A stretch of 64,000 nucleotides of DNA from Fodinibius sp. Rm-B-1B1-1 (GTDB lineage Bacteria > Bacteroidota > Rhodothermia > Balneolales > Balneolaceae). This document shows positions 19,279 through 27,611 of the stretch, one piece after another. Below the pieces are notes generated by a model. It made no database searches and was not told the DNA's origin. It saw only the letters and a program-made list of their open reading frames with translations. The stretch spans positions 124,001-188,000 of the forward strand of contig NZ_JBCFYD010000001.1 in assembly GCF_038594945.1 (NCBI RefSeq). Direction: 5' to 3'. Each line of letters begins with the position of its first letter. Within the stretch, counting starts at the first letter, position 1. A program made the translations under genes and the position numbers.

Positions 19279-19926
19279 CTACTCTTCAAAAGATTTATCG
19301 GTACGAAGATTAAAACTCTGCCGATGTAATTTAGTAGCTCCATGCTCTTTTAGTCCTTCAAAATGCTTGGCCGTAGGATACCCTACGTTTGTATCCCATC
19401 CGTAATAAGGATACTCCTCATGAAGACGAATCATCCATTCATCGCGATATACCTTGGCAATAATAGAGGCAGCGGCAATACTCATCGAACGATCATCGCC
19501 CCCTACAATACATTTATGAGGACATAGTCCAGAGCTAAATCGATTACCATCTACGAGTAAATAATCGGGGTTTGCATCGTTCGCTTCAGCACACTTATGC
19601 ATCGCCTTTATGGAAGCATGTAAAATATTTAGTTCATCTATTTCATCAGGACTACACCACTGAATAGTCCAATAAAGGGCCTCCCTTTTAATATGTTCAG
19701 TCAACTCTTTGCGCTCTTCAAGACTTAACTTTTTACTGTCACGAATAGCATCAAAAAAAGTACCCGGCTCAAAAATAACGCCTGCTGCCACCACGGGTCC
19801 CGATAGACAACCCCTTCCGACCTCATCTAATCCCATTACCCGTTCATAATCCTCATCCCAAAGCCGACGTTCAAATTCTATTCGGTCCATCATTTCTGAA
19901 CCATTTTCATTACCTGTATTATTCAT
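19279..19926 (-). CDS. rnhB: Ribonuclease HII
   Basis: 215 residues. The catalytic DEVGRG motif is at 34-39 (D34, E35), a further acidic residue lies in LLVDGNRF, and IAAASIIAKVYRDEWM is the family's late helix. It removes ribonucleotides from DNA. An in-frame ATG-ATG at residues 12-13 could also be the start, since the first 15 residues are not conserved-looking. It converges on rodA with almost no gap. Confidence 0.95.
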   Translation of the reverse strand: MNNTGNENGSEMMDRIEFERRLWDEDYERVMGLDEVGRGCLSGPVVAAGVIFEPGTFFDAIRDSKKLSLEERKELTEHIKREALYWTIQWCSPDEIDELNILHASIKAMHKCAEANDANPDYLLVDGNRFSSGLCPHKCIVGGDDRSMSIAAASIIAKVYRDEWMIRLHEEYPYYGWDTNVGYPTAKHFEGLKEHGATKLHRQSFNLRTDKSFEE

Positions 19927-19991
19927 TAAAATGAATTAAAATTAAACCTGTTTCGTTTTATCAGTCTCAAGCTAAAGTCAATCTTTTTGCT

Positions 19992-21101
19992 ATGCATTTC
20001 AAGTACCAACAATGGGACGATCGGTTTGCCAAAATGGATGGAAGTTCTCCTTTCGATACCTTGTGGGATACTTTCCAGGAACTGCTCACTATTTCAAGCG
20101 GAGATGTACAACAGGCTCTGCGTTGGCTTACCGATATCGACAATGAATATGATCTGACAGATCAATTTGACGATTATGATATTGGAGATTTCGTGGATGA
20201 ACTAAAAAAGCGCGGCTATATTGAGCAGGATAATAATCAACAAACATATGTCATTACGCGAAAAACAGAGCGAAGCCTCCGTCAACGGTCACTGGAAGAA
20301 ATTTTTGACAACCTTAAGAAAGGTGGCGTAGGTAATCATCAAACGAACCATACCGGTAAAGGATTAGAACGTCAGCCCGAAACGCGAAAATGGCAACAGG
20401 GAGATGATATTGCCAACATCGACAGCGTCGGCACAATGATGAATATGCTAAAACATAGCAACATTGATCAGATGAGCCTGCAAGAGGATGACATTCGCGT
20501 TCACGACACCGATCACTATACTTCGGTAGCTACGGTACTTCTTATCGATTTAAGCCACTCTATGATTCTTTATGGAGAAGATCGTATTACCCCAGCCAAA
20601 AAAGTAGCTATGGCATTATCGGAACTTATTCTGAATAATTATGCAAAAGATTCACTGGATATTGTAGCTTTTGGCAACGAAGCGTGGAAGGTAGATATTG
20701 AAGATCTCCCATACTTAAAAGTGGGGCCCTATCACACAAATACCAAACAGGCTTTAGAGTTAGCACGACATACCCTGCACCGACGTAAATACGCCAACAA
20801 ACAAATTTTTATGATTACAGATGGCAAACCTTCTTGTATCATTGAAAATGGAAAAATGTACAAAAACAGTTTTGGATTAGACCGTAAAATTGTAAATCGG
20901 GTACTTGATGAAGCCGTAAAATGTAGGCGTGACGACATTGATATTACTACTTTTATGATTGCCCGTGACCCTTATCTGCAAGACTTTGTTCGCGAGTTAA
21001 CCGAAGCAAACAAAGGACGAGCATATTTTGCTTCTCTTGATAACTTAGGGGGCTACATCTTTGAAGATTACATCCGAAATAGAAAAAAAAGAGTTAAATA
21101 A
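19992..21101 (+). CDS. VWA (von Willebrand A) domain protein
   Basis: 369 residues. The first about 150 residues are charged and helical with no recognised domain. The VWA domain starts at about 180: the MIDAS metal motif DLSHS is at 186-190 and MITDGKPS near 274-281. There is no signal peptide, so it is probably cytoplasmic. VWA proteins of this kind usually work with a MoxR or Mg-chelatase-like AAA+ ATPase, but no such gene is nearby. It sits alone between divergent rnhB and a terminator hairpin. Confidence 0.8.
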   Translation: MHFKYQQWDDRFAKMDGSSPFDTLWDTFQELLTISSGDVQQALRWLTDIDNEYDLTDQFDDYDIGDFVDELKKRGYIEQDNNQQTYVITRKTERSLRQRSLEEIFDNLKKGGVGNHQTNHTGKGLERQPETRKWQQGDDIANIDSVGTMMNMLKHSNIDQMSLQEDDIRVHDTDHYTSVATVLLIDLSHSMILYGEDRITPAKKVAMALSELILNNYAKDSLDIVAFGNEAWKVDIEDLPYLKVGPYHTNTKQALELARHTLHRRKYANKQIFMITDGKPSCIIENGKMYKNSFGLDRKIVNRVLDEAVKCRRDDIDITTFMIARDPYLQDFVRELTEANKGRAYFASLDNLGGYIFEDYIRNRKKRVK

Positions 21102-21103
21102 AA

Positions 21104-21131
21104 AAAGGCAGCCCAATAATGAGCTGCCTTT
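21104..21131. terminator. Bidirectional hairpin terminator
   Basis: AAAGGCAGC (21104-21112) pairs perfectly with GCTGCCTTT (21123-21131) around a 10-base loop. A-runs precede it and T's end it, so it can serve the VWA gene on the plus strand and the ompH cluster on the minus strand. Confidence 0.8.
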
Positions 21132-21152
21132 ACACAAAATCTAATCAGAAAA

Positions 21153-21698
21153 TCAGATATCTAATTCCGCCATTACTTGATTCGTAATGTTATATTTTTC
21201 CTGAGCTTCATCAGATGCATAAAGAATAATCATATCGCCTTGACTGGTTGTTGTATTAATGACATAGGTAAGTCCCATGTTTTCGGCAACCGTGCCAACA
21301 GCATTGTCAATCTGATCTAACAATGGACTAACCAGCTCTTGCTGTTTTTGTTGAATTTCCTGCTGAATTTGCGACTGATATTGCTGCAGTTCTGCATTCA
21401 GCTTTCCAAGTCGCTCTTCTTCGCGTTGTCGAGCGGATTCGTTAATAACATCAGCCTTCTGCTGATATTCACTAACCTGCTGCTGAAAATTCTGCTGCTT
21501 ATTGGCAAACTCTTCTCGTTTGCGCTCCACAAAATTTTGCAGTCGCTGTTGTACTGCTTTCATTTCAGGCATTTTGTTCAAAATTGCCTGTGGATCGACA
21601 TAGCCAATTTCCATCTGCTGCGCTTGTGCAGTTGAATGACCTGAAAAGCCAACCGCAAAAAAACAAAGTAGTGATATAGATAGTAGTCGTTTTAACAT
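21153..21698 (-). CDS. OmpH/Skp-family periplasmic chaperone, copy 3
   Basis: 181 residues from the ATG at 21698; a longer TTG start at 21716 adds six residues before the signal peptide and is less likely. A signal peptide ends near AQAQ. The mature part starts MEIGYVDPQAILNKMPEM, then a long glutamine/glutamate-rich coiled coil and the family's C-terminal strand LTYVINTT. Skp trimers hold unfolded outer-membrane proteins for the BAM complex. It is the last of three tandem copies downstream of bamA. Confidence 0.88.
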   Translation of the reverse strand: MLKRLLSISLLCFFAVGFSGHSTAQAQQMEIGYVDPQAILNKMPEMKAVQQRLQNFVERKREEFANKQQNFQQQVSEYQQKADVINESARQREEERLGKLNAELQQYQSQIQQEIQQKQQELVSPLLDQIDNAVGTVAENMGLTYVINTTTSQGDMIILYASDEAQEKYNITNQVMAELDI

Positions 21699-21722
21699 AA
21701 TGTAGTAAGTTTTCAATTAATT

Positions 21723-22253
21723 CTAATCAGACGTTTCGTTGATATGTTGTAATACTTGTTCGGTGATATCCAGATTCTCGCTGGCAGCATAATAAATCAC
21801 ATTGTCACCGTTTCCGGTTGCTTTATTAATTACAAAGTCAAGATCGTTACGTTCAGCAACGGCATTTATTGCTTGATCCATCTTTTCGTAAAGAGGCTCT
21901 AACAAGCTTGCCCTACGCTGTTGAATCTGTTGCTGTAGCCCCTGTTGAAATTGTGTCATTTCCGCTTCTATCTGGGCCAACCGTTCTTCAGTCTGACGGA
22001 TTTCTGCATCCGACATACTCTCCTTATTTTGCTGAAATTGCGCAACAGAATCTTGAAATGCTACCGTACGTTCTTGCAGCTCTTGTCGTTTTTGTTGAAC
22101 GAAATCATTCAACTGCTGCTCTACCTGCGGACGTTCCGGCATTTCACTTAACACCTCTTGGGCGTTTAAATATCCTATGTTAAGCTGTCCAAATGCCGAA
22201 GCACTAAGAACAAACAGAAATAGAAAAAATGAACTTGCTAATTTTTTAACCAT
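21723..22253 (-). CDS. OmpH/Skp-family periplasmic chaperone, copy 2
   Basis: 176 residues with a signal peptide (cleavage near ASAFG). The mature start LNIGYLNAQEVLSEMPERPQ matches its neighbours. A Q-rich coiled coil spans about 40-130 and the C-terminal strand reads LDFVINKATGNGDNVIYYA. It is closest by eye to copy 3 (shared MPE, NAVAE and GDN/GDM-I-YA blocks), pointing to a local duplication. Confidence 0.88.
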   Translation of the reverse strand: MVKKLASSFFLFLFVLSASAFGQLNIGYLNAQEVLSEMPERPQVEQQLNDFVQQKRQELQERTVAFQDSVAQFQQNKESMSDAEIRQTEERLAQIEAEMTQFQQGLQQQIQQRRASLLEPLYEKMDQAINAVAERNDLDFVINKATGNGDNVIYYAASENLDITEQVLQHINETSD

Positions 22254-22312
22254 TACATCAATTATCTTTGGGATTCAAGTATTAAAGCCTGTGAGTATAA
22301 AAACTATTTTTA

Positions 22313-22861
22313 TTAATTGCTTGGTTCATTTAACGTAATACCAAGCTCTTGTAGTACCTCTTCATTTAAATTCCATTCCTGATTACTAAAAAGCATGTTC
22401 GAGTTCTGGGCTCGATCAAAGACAAAATCAAAATTTTGATCAGCAGCAACCTTGTTAATCGCTTCAAAAACTTTTCGCTGGATCGGTTCAAGTAACTCCT
22501 GCTGCTTTTGAAAATATTCACCTTCTGCACCAAACTTCTGATCCAAATACTGCCGGCGCTGCTGTATTTTATTTTGGATCTCCTGCTGTTTCTGCTTCTT
22601 AAGCTCCTCGGTATATAAAATCTCCTTGGCTTCAAAATCTTCTTTCAACTGCTCAATTTCCTGCTCCATCTCATCAAGCTCTTTATTCCATTCGGCACTC
22701 AGGTCACTCAGCTGTTGTTGAATACCCTCATACTCCGACATCTGAGATAAAATCTGATCCGTATTTACATAGCCTATTTTTTGATTCTGTGCGACTGCCG
22801 TATTACAACCAATCCACAGCAGGCAAAAAATAATTACGCTATGTAAACAGGTTTTTCTCAT
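22313..22861 (-). CDS. OmpH/Skp-family periplasmic chaperone, copy 1
   Basis: 182 residues with a signal peptide (cleavage near AVAQ). The mature start is QKIGYVNTDQILSQMSEYEG, followed by a charged coiled coil (more E and K than copies 2 and 3) and the strand FDFVFDRA. Its ATG overlaps the bamA stop by one base (TAATG), so it is translated together with bamA and is probably the ancestral copy. Confidence 0.9.
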   Translation of the reverse strand: MRKTCLHSVIIFCLLWIGCNTAVAQNQKIGYVNTDQILSQMSEYEGIQQQLSDLSAEWNKELDEMEQEIEQLKEDFEAKEILYTEELKKQKQQEIQNKIQQRRQYLDQKFGAEGEYFQKQQELLEPIQRKVFEAINKVAADQNFDFVFDRAQNSNMLFSNQEWNLNEEVLQELGITLNEPSN

Positions 22862-25341
22862 TATTCAAATGGAGCTCCAATATTAAACAGGAACTGCCAT
22901 TCACCGGGTTGAACGGGATTCCCAGGGATATTGATACCATCCAAGCGATATCCATAACTCAGGTCAACCAATCCAAGGATAGGCAGATAAATCCGCGTAC
23001 CCACACCAACTGCTCGTTTAACATCAAAAGGCGAAAATTCCCTTGTATTGGCAAATGCATTACCTGAATCCAAGAATAAATACGGGTGAACTTGAGCCTG
23101 CTGCTCGGTTATTGCAGGATAACGTAGCTCCACCGAATACTTGGTATACAGACGTCCACCTACAGGCTCCCCATTCTTGATGGGTGAAATAGAACCATTA
23201 CGTCCACCCGGGAATCCACGCAGGTCAATATTATCATCCAAGAAACTTTGACGCTGCTGCATCTGCGTACCCCCCAACTTAAACCGTTGGAAGTCACTTC
23301 GCTGGCTGTCTCCCAAATATCCCAAATAACCATATTCTACCGAATTCGTCATTACTAAGTCTCCGGCAATAGTCGTATGGTTCTGATATTGAGTTTTCAA
23401 TTTATAGAACTGGGAAAAGCCGGGAAGTGGCGGTGCGATTTCTCCGGATATACTAAACTTTGATCCTGTTGATGGTGAAATAGGATTATCGACAGAGTTT
23501 CGTTCCAACACCTGCTTTATACTCATTATGCTCGATGTTCCCTCCGCAAGGAATGAAGCTCCACCCGCCACGTCATACAATTGATATGAAAGGACAGATC
23601 GATGGGTAAAGTAATCGTCCGGCCAGTTTAACCGTCGTCCTAATGATACACTTCCGGACAACATCTCATTTCGTGACGACATCCCTCGATAACTAATGAG
23701 GTCATAACTCATATTAACACCCAGCGAAAGGGGTCTACCTCCTAACCACGGTTCTTGAAATCCAAGACTGTAGCTTTGATATCCACTACCGGTAACTTGC
23801 ACACCAAGCGATAACTTTTGCCCATCGCCTGAAGGAATAGGATTCCAACCTTCACCTTTAATAGCCCGCTGTATTGAGAAATTGTTGAAGTTCAATCGAG
23901 CAGATAAAATCAAACCAATACCCTGTCCACCAAATCCACCAGAAAACTCAAAATTGTCTGTACTTTGCGACTCATCAAGCTGGTAATTGATATCAACTTT
24001 ATGGTTTTCTCGATCTGGGGATAAGTTTGGCTGAATAGCTTCAGGTCTAAAATAACCTAATTGTCCCAACTCACGGATGGTTCGAACAATAGCCTGCTGG
24101 CTATACTTTTGCCCGGGAACGGTTCGCAACGTACGCCGCACTACATCATCGTGCGTTTTAGTATTACCAGTAAATGAGACCTCACGAATATAGGCAATCT
24201 CATCTTCGTAAATATTCATATTGAGATCTACAGAATCTTCGCCTACAACATCAATTTCGGGCTCTACTCTAAAGAATAGATATCCAATATCTCGATACAA
24301 ACTGGTGATATCTGTACCTTCCTGTGAAAACTCCATTTTATTCTGGAATTTCTTCTGGTTGAAGATATCCCCTTTCTCAAAGCCCAATACCTGCGTTAGC
24401 CGTTCATCTTCATAAACAGTATTTCCCTCCCAAGAGATATCGCGGACCTTGTATTGCGGCCCCTCATCAACAGTTAAGTTTACCTTTATTCCTTCCGCCG
24501 GATTCGTTAAAAATAATAAGCGACGTTGGGTATATGAAAAGGTATGAACGGTGTCAGCCATAACTCGAAAGTCAAGAAAGCCATGCTCACCGTAAAATTC
24601 TCTAAGATTCTCTTTGGCTGTCTCGAAATCTTCCTCCTTAAAAAGCTTTTTGGAGAAGAATTTCCACCAACGATCTTCTGATATCTCATCAAGCTGTTTT
24701 CTTAGCTGCCGATCGTTGAACTCTTTATTTCCATTAAAACTAATCTCTTTGACCTCTAATCTTTCGCCCGGATCTATATCAAAATGCACCGTAACACGAT
24801 TACGGACAGTATCAGGCTGAGATTTTCGTACGGAAATATCCGTATACCAATATCCTTTATCATCATAATACCTTTGAATCGTATTTTTGGCCTGTGCCAG
24901 CGATGATTCGGTTACGGCATAACCCCTCATCAATGAGATCTCTTCTTCCAGGTCTTTGCGATGGGAACGCTTGGTACCATGAATTTCAAATCCTTCCAAC
25001 CGGGGTTGTTCCTGGACTATAATTTTAAGGTTAATACCTCCTGGTTCTCGACCTGTTTCCACTATCTCCACATCAGAAAACAGTCCCGTGCGGTGCAAGC
25101 TTTTAATTGCTCTTGAGAGATCTTCTCCCGGAATGGTTATCTGTGTCCCGACCTGAAGACCGCTTGTTCCAATGACAAACCCTTCGCGCGAAGTTGTTAA
25201 TCCTTCAACTTCCACATTCAGCACCTCGAACTGTTGAGGCCTGTTGTTCATCGGGTTTTCAATATTAATTTGGGTATCCTGAGAAAAGCCAGGATTATAA
25301 ATAAAGCAGAAAACGAAAAGAGTAACTAATAATTTCTTCAC
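22861..25341 (-). CDS. bamA: Outer-membrane protein assembly factor BamA
   Basis: About 826 residues from the GTG at 25341, which puts the signal peptide (VKKLLVTLFVFCFIYNPGFSQ) at the very N-terminus. An ATG at 25362 would add seven residues ahead of it. Five POTRA-like repeats follow (for example LNVEVEGLTTSREG, FEIHGTKRSHRKDLEEE, ISFNGNKEFNDRQL, ISWEGNTVYEDERL, VSFTGNTKTHDDVV), then the 16-strand barrel from about residue 450 with the conserved RGFPGG loop. It inserts β-barrel proteins into the outer membrane. Confidence 0.96.
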   Translation of the reverse strand: MKKLLVTLFVFCFIYNPGFSQDTQINIENPMNNRPQQFEVLNVEVEGLTTSREGFVIGTSGLQVGTQITIPGEDLSRAIKSLHRTGLFSDVEIVETGREPGGINLKIIVQEQPRLEGFEIHGTKRSHRKDLEEEISLMRGYAVTESSLAQAKNTIQRYYDDKGYWYTDISVRKSQPDTVRNRVTVHFDIDPGERLEVKEISFNGNKEFNDRQLRKQLDEISEDRWWKFFSKKLFKEEDFETAKENLREFYGEHGFLDFRVMADTVHTFSYTQRRLLFLTNPAEGIKVNLTVDEGPQYKVRDISWEGNTVYEDERLTQVLGFEKGDIFNQKKFQNKMEFSQEGTDITSLYRDIGYLFFRVEPEIDVVGEDSVDLNMNIYEDEIAYIREVSFTGNTKTHDDVVRRTLRTVPGQKYSQQAIVRTIRELGQLGYFRPEAIQPNLSPDRENHKVDINYQLDESQSTDNFEFSGGFGGQGIGLILSARLNFNNFSIQRAIKGEGWNPIPSGDGQKLSLGVQVTGSGYQSYSLGFQEPWLGGRPLSLGVNMSYDLISYRGMSSRNEMLSGSVSLGRRLNWPDDYFTHRSVLSYQLYDVAGGASFLAEGTSSIMSIKQVLERNSVDNPISPSTGSKFSISGEIAPPLPGFSQFYKLKTQYQNHTTIAGDLVMTNSVEYGYLGYLGDSQRSDFQRFKLGGTQMQQRQSFLDDNIDLRGFPGGRNGSISPIKNGEPVGGRLYTKYSVELRYPAITEQQAQVHPYLFLDSGNAFANTREFSPFDVKRAVGVGTRIYLPILGLVDLSYGYRLDGINIPGNPVQPGEWQFLFNIGAPFE

Positions 25342-25391
25342 GTGGGTTAGTTCTTGAAACAAAATTGAGCTTACGATATTTGTATGAAAGG

Positions 25392-26219
25392 TTAAGGTGT
25401 CAGCTCTGGAACGTATAGACTTGAGGATTTCTTTTGTTCACTTTCAGAAATTTTGCCAAATCTACGTTCACGTTGTTGGAATGATTGGATAGCTTTATAT
25501 AATTCTTCGCGGCGAAAGTCAGGCCAGTATGTTTCTGTTATATATAATTCTGAATATGCCAACTGCCATAATAAAAAGTTACTGAGCCGATATTCACCAC
25601 TTGTTCGAATAATAAGTTCCGGATCAGGAATATCTGCCGTTGATAGATGCGCACTAATCAACTCATCATCAATTTCATTGGGCTCAACATCACCATCTTT
25701 AACTGATTGGGCCAACTTTTTGACCGCTTCTGTGATATCCCACCGCCCGGAATAGCTAAGCGCAAGGCAAAGCTGCAGTCGTTCATTATCCTTCGTCAGC
25801 TCAATGGCCTCACTTAACTCACGCTGACAGTTTTCCGGGAAACGGTCGATCTGGCCAATTGTCTCGAGTTTGATGTCATTCTCGTTCAAATTATCGGCTT
25901 CTTTACGCAACGAACGAGCCAATAATCGCATAAGAGCGCTAACTTCCATCTTTGGACGACCCCAATTCTCGGTCGAAAAAGCATATAACGTAAGATATTT
26001 AACACCAATTTGCGCACAGGCTTCAGTAATATCACGTACAGAATCAACGCCAACCTTATGACCATAAGAACGCATATTACCGCGACTCTTGGCCCAACGA
26101 CCATTTCCATCCATGATAATGGCAATGTGTTCAGGGATTTGCCCCTGCTCACTCAGTGCTGACTGTAACTCCTTATCACTGCTGTCCTGTTCTTTATTTG
26201 TAAGCGATATTGGTTTCAA
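25392..26219 (-). CDS. uppS: Undecaprenyl diphosphate synthase
   Basis: 275 residues. IPEHIAIIMDGNGRWAKSRG carries the catalytic Asp (D37); FSTENWGRPK and ELIIRTSGEYRLSNFLLWQLA are the other family blocks. It makes the lipid carrier for peptidoglycan. The first codon is TTG and no ATG occurs before the catalytic strand, so the exact start is uncertain. It lies 30-50 bases upstream of bamA, as in many genomes. Confidence 0.94.
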   Translation of the reverse strand: MKPISLTNKEQDSSDKELQSALSEQGQIPEHIAIIMDGNGRWAKSRGNMRSYGHKVGVDSVRDITEACAQIGVKYLTLYAFSTENWGRPKMEVSALMRLLARSLRKEADNLNENDIKLETIGQIDRFPENCQRELSEAIELTKDNERLQLCLALSYSGRWDITEAVKKLAQSVKDGDVEPNEIDDELISAHLSTADIPDPELIIRTSGEYRLSNFLLWQLAYSELYITETYWPDFRREELYKAIQSFQQRERRFGKISESEQKKSSSLYVPELTP

Positions 26220-26289
26220 TACGTAATATCCGTGTTTTATTAAGCTATCAATATTAGAGTTTTATCCCCGTTATTTCAAGCTAATAAAA

Positions 26290-26766
26290 TTATAATTCTT
26301 CTAACTGTTCTGTCAGCGATATCATTTCTAAAAGGGCCAGTGCAGCTTCAGCACCCTTATTCCCTTTTTCCCCTTTGAGCCCACACCGTTCCTGAGCCTG
26401 AGCTACATTATCTGTAGTTAAAACGCCAAAAACCACTGGCTTATTTCCCTTTAAATTGAGATCTGTCACACCATGATTAACCGCATCGCAAACATAGTCG
26501 AAGTGGGGCGTATCCCCTCTGATTACGGCTCCAAGCGTGATTACACCATCTACATGGTCCAATAATTTATGAGCTGTATATGGCAATTCATACGCCCCGG
26601 GGCAACGCGCCACTATAATTTGTGCGTCAGAAAATCCCTTACTCCTCAAGGTATCTATAGCACCATCCAGCAGTTCGTCCGTAATAAATGAATTCCATTT
26701 TGTCACGGCAATTCCAACGGTGAAATGATGGTCATCGGTACTTCCTTGTATAATATTAATTGCCAT
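26290..26766 (-). CDS. ribH: 6,7-dimethyl-8-ribityllumazine synthase
   Basis: 158 residues. The core has FNSxI-like WNSFITDELLDGA, CPGAYELPYTA, and the catalytic His at 88 in RGDTPHFDYV, followed by LTTDNVAQAQERCG. It condenses the butanone phosphate and the pyrimidine precursor in riboflavin synthesis. No other rib genes are here. It follows the PHP gene by 2 bases. Confidence 0.95.
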   Translation of the reverse strand: MAINIIQGSTDDHHFTVGIAVTKWNSFITDELLDGAIDTLRSKGFSDAQIIVARCPGAYELPYTAHKLLDHVDGVITLGAVIRGDTPHFDYVCDAVNHGVTDLNLKGNKPVVFGVLTTDNVAQAQERCGLKGEKGNKGAEAALALLEMISLTEQLEEL

Positions 26767-26768
26767 AT

Positions 26769-27608
26769 CTAAACATTAATCGCTTTTCGTTGATCTGTCA
26801 TGCGCAGTAACCGATGTACATATTTGGTATTAATCGTTACAACGCCAAAAAATTTCTGATACTCCTTATCCCCACCGTGAAAATCACTACCACCAGTTTT
26901 AAGCAAGGTATGGTCATCAGCAAACTCCTCAACCTGCTTTTGCCTGCTGTAGTCATGGCTGGGATGTATAAATTCTATCCCGTCAATACCCGCTGTCACA
27001 AGCTCGTTGAGTTCTTCATCGGAATACAAGTTTCCAGGATGAGCAACGACAATAGCTCCCCCAGCCTCTTTAACAGCTGCTATCACTTCGTGATGACTAT
27101 AATACTGGTTGTAAATCGTTCCCAACGACTGATCACTTAGGTATCGAATAAATGCTTCTTTAAACGAAGCAACATAGCCCTTATCAATAAGTACGGCAGC
27201 TATATGTGGGCGACCAATATTACTCCCATTAGCCTCGGCTTTCACTTCTTCAATATCAACTTCTAACCCCTGTTTCGAGAGTTCATTAACAATCCATTTT
27301 GCACGTGCCAATCGCGATTTATAATGCTGGGCAATAAGTTGTTTTATTTTAGGATGGTTGGGATCAAAACAATATGCCAACAGGTGACACTCTCGTCCAT
27401 TAAAATCAGAGGTAATTTCAACCCCGGGTAACAACCGAACGTCATATTCATCTGCTATTTTTGCAGCTTTTTGATATCCCCGAATCGTATCATGATCCGT
27501 TATCGAAATAATTTCCAGATTATGCTTGTCAGCATTTTCTAAAATTTGCCGGGGCGTTGAACGCCCATCCGATGCCGTAGTATGTATATGTAAATCAGCC
27601 TTAGACAC
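26769..27608 (-). CDS. PHP-domain phosphoesterase (TrpH / RNase AM-like)
   Basis: 279 residues. The metal-binding HIHTTASDGRSTP (about 7-19), ITDHDT (about 37-42), PGVEI (about 61-65) and the late histidines in VVAHPGN and GGSDFHG match the PHP family of TrpH/YciV. Members hydrolyse 3',5'-bisphosphonucleotides or degrade RNA 5'-3'. The first codon is GTG, 3 bases after ctpA, and ribH starts 2 bases later, so all three are co-transcribed. Confidence 0.88.
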   Translation of the reverse strand: MSKADLHIHTTASDGRSTPRQILENADKHNLEIISITDHDTIRGYQKAAKIADEYDVRLLPGVEITSDFNGRECHLLAYCFDPNHPKIKQLIAQHYKSRLARAKWIVNELSKQGLEVDIEEVKAEANGSNIGRPHIAAVLIDKGYVASFKEAFIRYLSDQSLGTIYNQYYSHHEVIAAVKEAGGAIVVAHPGNLYSDEELNELVTAGIDGIEFIHPSHDYSRQKQVEEFADDHTLLKTGGSDFHGGDKEYQKFFGVVTINTKYVHRLLRMTDQRKAINV

Positions 27609-27611
27609 TTC

